DNA of 64,000 nucleotides from the NCBI RefSeq assembly GCF_025567195.1, contig NZ_JAOQJF010000004.1, positions 1 through 64,000 on the forward strand, given 5' to 3'. The notes beneath the pieces are model-generated. The model was not told the origin of the DNA and did no database searches. It saw nothing but the letters and a program-made list of their open reading frames with translations. Positions 39,835-48,600 of this stretch are shown piece by piece (the first letter of the stretch is position 1; every line of letters starts with the position of its first letter). The position numbers and the translations under genes were made by a program. The DNA is from Alitiscatomonas aceti (GTDB lineage Bacteria > Bacillota > Clostridia > Lachnospirales > Lachnospiraceae).

Positions 39835-40299
39835 TCACGCGCAAAACCATACTGCGTTTACCAAAATGGGGGATGTCCCTGTATAATTGATTTTACCTTC
39901 CATAGTTACATCGCAATATGATCCGTCATTAAAATTTTGTTGCGTAAACGGGATGCTAATATTTTTAACTGGTCTGTATCCTGTCGGTATTGTCACCCCA
40001 GCAAGTTCTTCCTTTCTTACCCATGACGATATACTTAACATAGCTATATTCCCGATACGATATATTACGACGTTTTTGTGTAATTTCTGGGTTTGCAAAT
40101 CTAAATCGGACTTTGTAACGAGTTCGGTTTCAGTCCCCCATTGTCCATCAACCTCAGAATTAAATGCAAGTTTTTTATCGTCCTCATTAAGCCTAAGCAT
40201 CAGCAAGTTATTTGTAACTTTGTTACGGAGATATATGTAAGCCCCTCGCTCAACCTGGCCAATTTCCAGGGAAGCATCCCTTGCTTTAAAATCACTATA
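39835..40299 (-). CDS. Silent inverted tail-fibre tip D
   Basis: A 154-codon frame on the minus strand starting in frame at crossover site D (Y-S-D-F). It is clearly homologous to expressed tip A: AYIYLRNKVTNNLLMLRLNE, then ELVTKSDL versus GVYLMLRNKITNNRLSLLLD, then PIVTKSDL. The final ~70 residues differ, which would change the receptor contact. The frame stays open upstream of the site to an ATG at 40347, but there is no suitable ribosome site. A-D inversion would express it and flip the endolysin. Confidence 0.75.
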   Translation of the reverse strand, partial: YSDFKARDASLEIGQVERGAYIYLRNKVTNNLLMLRLNEDDKKLAFNSEVDGQWGTETELVTKSDLDLQTQKLHKNVVIYRIGNIAMLSISSWVRKEELAGVTIPTGYRPVKNISIPFTQQNFNDGSYCDVTMEGKINYTGTSPILVNAVWFCA

Positions 40300-40301
40300 T
40301 C
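40289..40301 (-). repeat. Fibre crossover site D
   Basis: GATATAGTGATTT on the minus strand, 11 of 13 positions identical to sites A-C. The AGTGATTT core is intact. Confidence 0.65.
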
Positions 40302-40367
40302 TCCGAACATACGGGGAGAAAAGCATACAGGGATACAGTAAAATCAAAGAAAAAAGGAGAAAGTGCC

Positions 40368-40784
40368 ATGGAAAAAGTGATTTTAATGGACGGGACCGAA
40401 TACACGCTTGCGGTCAATGGATTTTATTCTAATGATCAGGAAGTAGCATTGAAACTGATCACAGAGGACTCATTGGAAACGGTTGCCCGGGCATTCCGGG
40501 CTGAAAATGCAGAGACTATGACGATCAAGGGGGACACATTCCAGACCGAGGCCCAGGGATATGTACGGCTGGGAAGCGTAATGACCCGTGACACAGACGC
40601 AGTCGTAGAGACAAGGATGAAGGATCCGGAAAGAGATGAAACAGGAGAACTGGTCCATCCGATGCCGAAGCTCGAAGAGATCCGCGGCACTGTGGTATCT
40701 CTGAGCATGTGCAAGGAGCGTATGGAGGACCGGGTAGAAAGAAACCGTGCGGATATTGATTATCTGCTTATGATGGAGGGATAG
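40368..40784 (+). CDS. Hypothetical tail-module protein
   Basis: The 138-residue protein starts MEKVILMDGTEYTLAVNGFYSND and ends with a helical SMCKERMEDRVERNRADIDYLLMM. Proteins of this type are common just before xkdX in clostridial phages, but the function is unknown. AAAAGGAGAA precedes the ATG. It is the first gene beyond the invertible region. Confidence 0.65.
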   Translation: MEKVILMDGTEYTLAVNGFYSNDQEVALKLITEDSLETVARAFRAENAETMTIKGDTFQTEAQGYVRLGSVMTRDTDAVVETRMKDPERDETGELVHPMPKLEEIRGTVVSLSMCKERMEDRVERNRADIDYLLMMEG

Positions 40785-40786
40785 AA

Positions 40787-40924
40787 ATGAGCAAAAATTA
40801 TGACAAGGTAAAAAACTACTATGACAAAGGCCTTTGGGATATGAGCAGAGTGAAAAAAGCTGTGGGGCGCTGGATTACAAAGGATGAATACCAGAAGATC
40901 ACAGGAGTACCGTATCAGGAGTAG
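40787..40924 (+). CDS. XkdX-family protein
   Basis: This 45-residue microprotein (MSKNYDKVKNYYDKGLWDMS, ending WITKDEYQKITG) matches the XkdX family found in phage tail modules. Its role is unknown. It starts 2 bp after the preceding stop. Confidence 0.85.
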   Translation: MSKNYDKVKNYYDKGLWDMSRVKKAVGRWITKDEYQKITGVPYQE

Positions 40925-41086
40925 AAGGAGGTGATCCAACTATCTCCATTTGGGCAGCAGGGTGACGTTGCCCATGTTACAGAACGTAGAACAAAAGGAG
41001 CTGGAGAAGTCTGGCTTCTTTTTTTGTTACGGGCGAATTATAGGCATAAAAATGGGAAAATGCAGGAAAAGAAAGGAGGAACGGGG

Positions 41087-41545
41087 ATGAAAATAGCGGA
41101 AATCATAGGATTGACAGATGAGCTCAGACCCAATGAATATACAGCGGAAATGAAAACAAGATGGCTGTCAGAAGTGGAGGGGACGGTGGTGGATGAGATC
41201 TTGAACCGTGCGGAAGGGAACAATATTAGCTTTGAAGGATATCGTTATGCAACGGATCAGGAAAGGGAGCTGCTTGTTCCGGACCGTTTTTCCGACATCT
41301 ATATCCAATACCTTATTGCAAAAATAGAGCTGCACGATGAAGAGACACTGAGCTATAACAATGCGGCCGCACTGTATCAGACGGCATTTGACCAGTATGC
41401 GGCATGGTATAGGAGGAATCACATGCCCAAAGAAATGGGATATTTTGATATCTGGGGAAGGGGGAAAAGAAATGAACCGGCTGGCATTTGTGACGGAGAT
41501 CCCGGTCAGAAAAAAGATGATAACGAACTTCGGAGGAATCGATGA
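41087..41545 (+). CDS. Head-tail connector (gp4/gp6-like)
   Basis: The 152-residue mainly helical protein (LRPNEYTAEMKTRWLSEVEGTVVDEI, then DIYIQYLIAKIELHDEETLSYNNAAALY) resembles head-completion adaptors that extend the portal. I start it at ATG 41087, where AAAGGAGG is well spaced. It overlaps the next gene by 74 bp. Placement just before the stabilisation protein supports a connector role. Confidence 0.7.
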   Translation: MKIAEIIGLTDELRPNEYTAEMKTRWLSEVEGTVVDEILNRAEGNNISFEGYRYATDQERELLVPDRFSDIYIQYLIAKIELHDEETLSYNNAAALYQTAFDQYAAWYRRNHMPKEMGYFDIWGRGKRNEPAGICDGDPGQKKDDNELRRNR

Positions 41546-43013
41546 GAGAGAAGTGATCCAGGAAAATGCTTTTGCGGATATGCAGAATATGTCTTCTGAC
41601 ATGTTCCCGGCCATCGGGCCCCGGGGCGGCCGCGGGAAGGCGATCCGGAAGCTGGAAAAACCGAATGGCTTGATTTTTAATAACGGTCTGGCGTGGGTGG
41701 ATGGGACGGATTTTTATTTTGATGGAACGAAGGCCGGAACGGTAACGGACGGAAAAAAGCAGATGGTGTCCATGGGCGCATACATCCTTATATGGCCGGA
41801 TAAGAAGGTTTTTAATACGAAAAATAAAGAGTGGAAGGATGTAGAAAAAACCTGGACACAGGGCGCACAGGCGTCCATAGGGCCCACCACGGACGCGTCC
41901 ACATTCATAAAAATTTCGTGTCCAGGGATCGGGGCGGAATTTGCCCAGGGAGATGGAGTAGAGATATCCGGATGCACGAATACGAATCTCAATAAGTCCG
42001 CAGTGATCCAGAGCCTTGAAAAAGATCATATCGTGGTCATCGCAGACGTAACAAAGAGCTTTACCCAGGATTCGGGGTTAACGGTCAAGCGGAAGGCACC
42101 GGACATGGACTATCTCACAGAGCTGGATAACCGGGTATGGGGATGCAGTTCTGCGGCGCATGAGGTATATGCCTGTAAGCTGGGGGATCCCTTTAACTGG
42201 AACTGTTTTGAAGGGATATCCACGGACTCTTACGCGGCAACCATCGGATCGGATGGAGACTTTACGGGGGCAATCACGCATCTGGGATATGTCCTTTTTT
42301 TTAAAGAGGATGTACTCCATAAAGTCTACGGATCCAGGCCAAGTAATATCCAGATCAACACCTATCCGGTCCGCGGGGTGATGGACGGATGCGAACACTC
42401 CCTTGCAGTAGTAAATGAGACACTGCTGTACATGTCCAGGGAAGGCGTGTGCGCTTATGACGGCGGGATGCCTTATCTTGTATCACAGGAAATAAGAAAA
42501 GGGCATACAGGAGCCCGTGGGGGCCCATATCAGGGGAAATACTACATATCCATTGACTGGGGAAGCAAAACGGGACTGTATGTATTCGATCTGGAAAAAG
42601 GCCTCTGGCACAGGGAGGATGACACCTCACTGACATTTCCGTGTTCCGGCGCAGGAAATTTGTATTATGTGGACGCGGAACGGCAGATCCGGCCGGCAGC
42701 AGGAGGGGAAGAACAGATATCATGGTATCTGGAAAGCGGAGACCTCCTGGAAGACAGCCTGGATAAGAAACGGCTGCACCGGCTCCAATTTATGATGGAA
42801 TTAGACCGGGGGACCATGGTGGAGATCTGGCTGCGGTATGACGCAGACCCGGCATGGCGGCGGGTCAAGACGTTGTCTGCGATAAATAAGCAGTCCTACA
42901 TGATGTCGGTGAGGCCGAGGAGATGCAGCCGTTACCGGTACAGAATCACTGGTAAAGGCCGAGCAAAACTGTACGGACTGAGCAAAACATATACGCTGGG
43001 ATCCGGGAGGTGA
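41472..43013 (+). CDS. Tail tubular/DNA stabilisation protein
   Basis: The 513-residue beta-rich protein shows a propeller-like series of motifs (WGCSSAAHEVYACKLGDPFNW, LLYMSREGVCAYDGG, GLYVFDLEKGLWHRED) typical of P22 gp10/T7 gp12-like tail nozzle proteins. It would close the packaged head and form the short tail. ATG 41472 follows a GGGAAGGGGG stretch. Its presence is a main argument for a podovirus-like virion. Confidence 0.75.
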   Translation: MNRLAFVTEIPVRKKMITNFGGIDEREVIQENAFADMQNMSSDMFPAIGPRGGRGKAIRKLEKPNGLIFNNGLAWVDGTDFYFDGTKAGTVTDGKKQMVSMGAYILIWPDKKVFNTKNKEWKDVEKTWTQGAQASIGPTTDASTFIKISCPGIGAEFAQGDGVEISGCTNTNLNKSAVIQSLEKDHIVVIADVTKSFTQDSGLTVKRKAPDMDYLTELDNRVWGCSSAAHEVYACKLGDPFNWNCFEGISTDSYAATIGSDGDFTGAITHLGYVLFFKEDVLHKVYGSRPSNIQINTYPVRGVMDGCEHSLAVVNETLLYMSREGVCAYDGGMPYLVSQEIRKGHTGARGGPYQGKYYISIDWGSKTGLYVFDLEKGLWHREDDTSLTFPCSGAGNLYYVDAERQIRPAAGGEEQISWYLESGDLLEDSLDKKRLHRLQFMMELDRGTMVEIWLRYDADPAWRRVKTLSAINKQSYMMSVRPRRCSRYRYRITGKGRAKLYGLSKTYTLGSGR

Positions 43014-43017
43014 TCGG

Positions 43018-44022
43018 ATGGCAATTTTTATGCAGGGCAGCCAGAACATGAACTTTGAAGATGCAAAGGATATGCGGGAATTGAAAGCCTATCTGTTCCA
43101 GAACAATGAATGGCTCCGGTACATGTTTAACAATATCGATGAGGATAATTACTCGCCGGATATGCTGAAAAAGTATATTGAGCGTGGAAATGCAATCGCC
43201 ACACTGGAATTTGACGTGAATGGACTGCGGGTGGGTCTTAAGGACCTGGAGGAAGATGTCAATACCAAATTTGAATTGGTTGACAGCAGGATCACCCTGG
43301 AAATCAGTAACGTAAAAAAAGAGATCAGCACAAAGGTGGAACTTCTGGATGGAAAGATTACACTGGCGGTCCAGAATGCTAAGACGTACACAGACACACA
43401 GGTCCGGATCCTCGACGGAAAAATCGAGTTAAAGGTCAGTGTTGGAGACGTGTCAAACCAGTTATCAGTGGAAAAAGGTGGGATCACGATAAAAGGGGAA
43501 CGTCTGACGATTGATACCAAAAACCTGCAAGTCTCGCCGGATGGAAAGCTGAGCTGCAGTAATGCCACTTTTGATGGGCTCATCAAAGGTGGAGAGATAA
43601 AGATCGGATACACCGATGAACTGGACAGACAGTGGTATATGCTCCATGTAACAGAACGGTCACTGAATATCGGAAACTGTGAGATCGTGTTTTACAATGA
43701 CCGGTATATCTGGCAGACCGATGACGAATGGTGCGGGATGTCCCCGGAGATGGCAGACCGGTACAAGCCGGAGCGGCTGTCCCTGTGGGCCAATTATGAT
43801 ATAAGGACAAAAAAGGCAGCCTTCTCGGTATCCCAGCAGGGAAACACCAGGATCAAGACCTTGTATGTGGAAGGGACCCAGCACTGGCCGGATCAGACGC
43901 TTGCAAGCGTGCTGGATTACATCTGGGAGGACCCGGACTATGGGATCCGGATGCTGGGACATGAGGTAAGATCCCTTCAGGATCAGGTAAACGAACTCTA
44001 TAATATGGTAAACGGCGTTTAG
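43018..44022 (+). CDS. Minor tail/fibre protein
   Basis: The 334-residue protein has an N-terminal helical part, repetitive heptad-like beta/coil turns (ELVDSRITLEISNVKKEIST, VELLDGKITLAVQNAKTY; residues ~80-150), and a beta-rich C-terminal domain ending in a helix. This resembles trimeric phage tail fibres or appendages. It lies between the nozzle and ejection-type proteins. Exact role not known. Confidence 0.6.
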   Translation: MAIFMQGSQNMNFEDAKDMRELKAYLFQNNEWLRYMFNNIDEDNYSPDMLKKYIERGNAIATLEFDVNGLRVGLKDLEEDVNTKFELVDSRITLEISNVKKEISTKVELLDGKITLAVQNAKTYTDTQVRILDGKIELKVSVGDVSNQLSVEKGGITIKGERLTIDTKNLQVSPDGKLSCSNATFDGLIKGGEIKIGYTDELDRQWYMLHVTERSLNIGNCEIVFYNDRYIWQTDDEWCGMSPEMADRYKPERLSLWANYDIRTKKAAFSVSQQGNTRIKTLYVEGTQHWPDQTLASVLDYIWEDPDYGIRMLGHEVRSLQDQVNELYNMVNGV

Positions 44023-44031
44023 GAGAGAGAA

Positions 44032-44196
44032 ATGAAGAAGATAAGATATGACTACAACGTGATCCAGACAGTGATCCAGGCCCTGGAGACATTAGAGGTG
44101 CAGGGACTCAAGAATGCAGAACTGATCACGATAGCAGGGAAGCTCTTAAAAGAACAGGGAGAAGAGGAGGAGAGCGATGGCGGTAAGCATTGTTGA
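44032..44196 (+). CDS. Small hypothetical phage protein
   Basis: A 54-residue frame (MKKIRYDYNVIQTVIQALETLEVQG...) with AGGAGAGAG just before the ATG. It overlaps the next gene by 20 bp. Helical; not recognised. Confidence 0.6.
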   Translation: MKKIRYDYNVIQTVIQALETLEVQGLKNAELITIAGKLLKEQGEEEESDGGKHC

Positions 44197-45643
44197 TTAT
44201 CTGAAGAAGCAGGGAAAAGACAGCTCATACGTGGCCAGGAAACAGCTGGCGGCCCAGAACGGGATCCAGGATTACCGTGGGACGGCTGCGCAGAATATGA
44301 ACCTGTTATCCATGCTGCAGAAGGGGAATACTCCGCCTGCGGCAGAAAGCAACACAGGCGGAGTATCCGCCAATGTGACTGCGGGGACCGGAGCGGGGAA
44401 CAGCCCATCCCCATCGGGCGGGAAGGTAGCCATAACCGGAAAACAGACGCTCACAGGGAACTCGGAGGAAGACTTCCGGAAGTCGCAGAGCACACAGGAC
44501 TATTATGACCGTCTGCATGCGGCAGAAGGGAAGCGGCCGGGGCCATATGAAGAATCGGACCGTGTGAACGATTATATGGACCGCCTGGATGAACTGGAAG
44601 GAAATAAGCCAGGGAAATTTGAGAGCAAATACGAGGATAAGATAAATTCTCTGGTGGATCAGATCCTCAACGGAGAAAAATTTGAATACACATCGGAGGA
44701 CCTGGCCAATGACTCCCTGTACCAGCTGTACAGAGAGAATTTTATGCGCCAGGGAAACCAGGCCATGCGTGATACCATGGGAGCCGCAGCGGGGCTCACC
44801 GGGGGCTATGGGTCCACCTATGCGGCGGCGGCCGGGCAGCAGGCATTTGATAATAAGCTGGCCGGACTTAATGATATGGCCCTGGAATTTGCGGACCGGG
44901 CCTATGCACAATATCTGGATGAGATAAAAAACAAATATAATCAGATGGACATGATCACCGGCCTGGATGACCGGGATTATGGAATATACCGGGACACCGT
45001 GGCAGATTATTATAAGGATCTCCAGTACCTGGCAGGCCGCCTGGACACGGAGAGAAACTGGGATTATGGGGAGTATCGGGATCAGATTGCGGATTATTAC
45101 AACGATCTCCAGTATCTGGCAGGCCGTTACGACTCCGAGTACGGCAAAGACTGGGAAAGCTATCAGTCAGACCTGGCGGCCAAAGAGTGGGCGGAGCAGT
45201 TTGGATTCCAGCAGTCCCAGGCAGACCGGGATTACGCATTCCAGCAGTCCCAGGCGGCACAGTCCCAGGCCAGATGGGAAGCGGAAATGGCATTCCAGAG
45301 AGAGCAGTTTGAGTTCCAGAAGGCGCAGGCGGCGAAAAAAGGATCTGGTGGAGGTAGTGGATCTGGAAGAACGTCATCAAAGAAAAAGGCATCCCCAGCG
45401 GGAGGATATGCACCGCTTGCCGCGAAATTAGGACAGGAACTGAAGGCTGGGAAAGTTACAGATTATGATGCCATGGAACAGGTCATGAAAGAGATGGAAA
45501 AAGGGAATCTATCTGTGGATGAAGCGGAAGCCGCTATACAGTATGCAGGGATTGATAAGCAGAAAGCAATCCAGGAAGAAGTGAACCGGCGGGTGCCCAA
45601 AAATATTTGGGATCTCCGAAGAAAACAGTTATCTGGTATTTAA
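44177..45643 (+). CDS. Probable internal virion/ejection protein
   Basis: The 488-residue protein has a disordered Gly/Ser/Thr region (~60-95), a repeated tyrosine-rich unit (ADYYKDLQYLAGRLDTE and ADYYNDLQYLAGRYDSE, with DYG spacers), then Gln-rich helices (QQSQADRDYAFQQSQAAQ). Such low-complexity helical proteins ahead of a giant polyvalent protein are typical of podovirus internal proteins that are ejected into the cell. Inferred from context. Confidence 0.6.
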   Translation: MAVSIVDYLKKQGKDSSYVARKQLAAQNGIQDYRGTAAQNMNLLSMLQKGNTPPAAESNTGGVSANVTAGTGAGNSPSPSGGKVAITGKQTLTGNSEEDFRKSQSTQDYYDRLHAAEGKRPGPYEESDRVNDYMDRLDELEGNKPGKFESKYEDKINSLVDQILNGEKFEYTSEDLANDSLYQLYRENFMRQGNQAMRDTMGAAAGLTGGYGSTYAAAAGQQAFDNKLAGLNDMALEFADRAYAQYLDEIKNKYNQMDMITGLDDRDYGIYRDTVADYYKDLQYLAGRLDTERNWDYGEYRDQIADYYNDLQYLAGRYDSEYGKDWESYQSDLAAKEWAEQFGFQQSQADRDYAFQQSQAAQSQARWEAEMAFQREQFEFQKAQAAKKGSGGGSGSGRTSSKKKASPAGGYAPLAAKLGQELKAGKVTDYDAMEQVMKEMEKGNLSVDEAEAAIQYAGIDKQKAIQEEVNRRVPKNIWDLRRKQLSGI

Positions 45644-45652
45644 GGAGGAAGT

Positions 45653-48600
45653 ATGGCAAAAAAAGCGGCGACAAGAGAAGATTACATGAAAAAATACGGG
45701 CTCACCACTGGTCTTACGGAAGATGAGGAGCTTAAAACGGTGTCTGACCGCATGATGGAAAATGCAAGGGACTATACGGACCTGGAAAAAGCAGGAAAGA
45801 AGTTTGCAGGATCCAGGCCTGCAAGGCAGGCAGCAACACGGGAAGATTATGCAAGGCAGTACGGACAGACGGTTAGAAAAGAAGATGGTTTTTTGTCTTT
45901 GGGAAATTTGAGAAAACAGTATAAAAAAGACAAAGAAGCCATGGAATTTGCTGAAAAAATCAAAAACCAGACTCCCAAATACGGCGGGACAGTGTTAAAA
46001 CCGGCAGAATCAGACCGCATGATCTCCGGAGCAAAAGCAAATTATGGGGTTGGAGCAGACTGGGACCGTATGATCGGAGAGGGAAGGGAAAAAGACAAAA
46101 ATAAAAACTATACGATAAGCGGGATCCGGTCTGGGAAAGTGGATCTGTCTATGGTTGATTCAGGAGCAGACCGGTACAAAGACATGACGACCGAAGAGGA
46201 GGACCAGTACTATTACCTGTTGGGGAAATACGGGGAAAAAGAAGCAAAAGATTATCTGAACGGAATCGATAATGCGCTTCAGGCACGCAGAATGGAGCGC
46301 GAAAAAGCGGCAGCGAGAAAGCTGGCCAAAGAACATCCTGTAATCGGGACCTTGGGAAATATCAGCGCCTCAATGCTGAGTGGATTGGGTTATTTATCGG
46401 ATGTGACAAAGAAAGAATATGATCCGTACAGTGAGGGGCACTATGCATCGGCGCGTGAAGCGGCAACAAGAGAAGCGTTGAAAGAGACTGTCAGGGAAAA
46501 GATCTGGGACAGTGCAGCCACGGACTTCCTGGTAGATACGGGGCTCTCTATCGGGCAAAGCGTAGCAAGGCTTCCGATGGGCAAGGCGGGAGCTGCACTC
46601 GCAGGTCTGGGAGCCGCCACAGGGGGCGTAGAGGATGCCATGGAGCGCGGAGCATCATTTGATCAGGCTGTAGGCCTGGGCCTGGCCTACGGGGCCGCAG
46701 AGACGGGAATGGAGCGGATCAGTATCGGCGGCCTCCAGGCTATGAAAGAGGCACCGGTCTATGGTCTCAGGGATGTTGCGAAAAATTTGGGGAAGCAGAT
46801 GGCCACGGAAGCATCGGAAGAGATGGCCACTGAATTTGCTAATACACTCTCAGATCGTTGGATCATGGGAGATAAGTCCAACCTGTCACAGGCAAAAGAA
46901 GCCTACCAGGAGGCCGGTAAGAGCCCCTGGAACGCATACCTGGATATAGCAAAGCAGATTGGTCTTGCAGGCCTGGGAGGAGCCATTTCCGGCGGCGTGA
47001 TGGGCAGCGGGGCGGCCGCCATTGGCGTTGCGAACCAGAATCGACTGGGAAAAGGTGACATGGATTTCCAGGAGATTGCAGATACCATTGACACGGACAC
47101 GGCAACCTATAAGGACGCAGAAAGCCTGGAACGGGCCAGGAACCTCCAGGGCTTGGCACAGTCCTATGCAGACATCCAGAGCCGCGGGGAAACGCTTACA
47201 GGACTCCAGAAGGGCGGATTTATGCGGGATTACTATGACCTGGCCCGTGGAATGGAAGAAGCAGACCAGCATGTTCTGGAAAAGAATGTCCAGGAGGACA
47301 TGAAAACAAACCGGGAGAATGAAACCGGAACAAAGCCCCAGGGCGTGATCCGGGAGCCTGAAACTGACACCATGGCCCGTACAGAGACTCTGATCCGGCC
47401 GGATCAGAAGGAGGAGAGAATCCGGGAGGCGGAAGAGCCAGTTGCACCGGTGCAACCGGATTATACCAGGGAAGAAGTGGCGGAACATGGAAATTTCGGG
47501 GAAAATGGACAGAAAGTATTTGCGGACAGCTACGATGGGATGAGCACCATTGACGATTATCGGAAGGCATTCGGCCGGTATTATGATGCAGGCCGGTATA
47601 ATGCAGAGATGGAGACCGCGGAGAAGGCGGCCATTGCCTCTGTATTGACACCGGACCAGGCGGCAGCAGCATATAAGGCAGGAGCCCAGGACCGGAACCT
47701 TATAGCCGGACAGCGCCCGGAATATGTCCAGGGAGCGCCGAAAACTGGAATGGCCTCGGATCTGAGCGGAATGGCCACAGGGGCCCAGATGCAGTTTGCA
47801 GAATCCGTAGGAAAGAAAACCGGGTTAAAAATCGAACTGGTAAGCAAGGCGGACGGAAAAGCCGGCGCGTATGTTCCGGAGAAAGGCGTGATCCGTCTGG
47901 CTGTGGATTCCGGGAACTTCCTTCAGACCACGTCCCACGAGCTGACACACTTTATCAAGGATTATGCCCCGGATTACTACGAGGGATATAAGCAGACGGT
48001 GATCCAGGCCCTCATGAATGCGGATAACGTGTCATATGATGGGCTTGTGGAACAGTATGAGAGGCGATACCAGGAGGCGGGACAGAACCTGAGCCGGGAG
48101 GAGATCACGGAGGAGATCGCGGCAGACGCAACAGGCCGATTCCTGAACGATGAGGTGTTTATTGAGAATTTGGCCAGGGATAACCGGACTATTGCTGAGA
48201 AAATCCGGGATTTCCTGTCAGACATGGTTGACGCCATCAAGAAACTTATTTCGGGAAAGGGAATCTCGAAAGCAGCAGAAGGTCTTCATGAGCAGTTGGA
48301 TTACTATGAGCAGGCCAGGGATATGTATGCCTATGCGTTGGATGAGGCTTCACAAAAAAGGAAAAGTGGGGTAGAGGTCTCCAAGAAGAACAGAGGATCA
48401 GAACGGTTCCAGATAGAAAAACCAGAACTGGTGACAGAGGAACAGATTGAGAAAAATTATGATGCTGTAAGGAATATGGATAGCCTTGTGACGATAAAGG
48501 GGGATGAGTTTCAAGGGACGGCGAGAGAAATACGTCCGCAGATTTTAAAACTGTACGATTCTTATGAAAATAAAATTCATAATGAAGTTGTCGGGGATAT

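Noticed and set aside
37856..40347. A diversity-generating retroelement behind the fibre variation
   Set aside because: No reverse transcriptase gene and no adenine-biased template/variable repeat pair is seen. The inverted in-frame tips fit recombination better.
40931..41086. An extended N-terminus for the head-tail connector gene
   Set aside because: The extra 52 codons look random, and a well-spaced AAAGGAGG supports the ATG at 41087.
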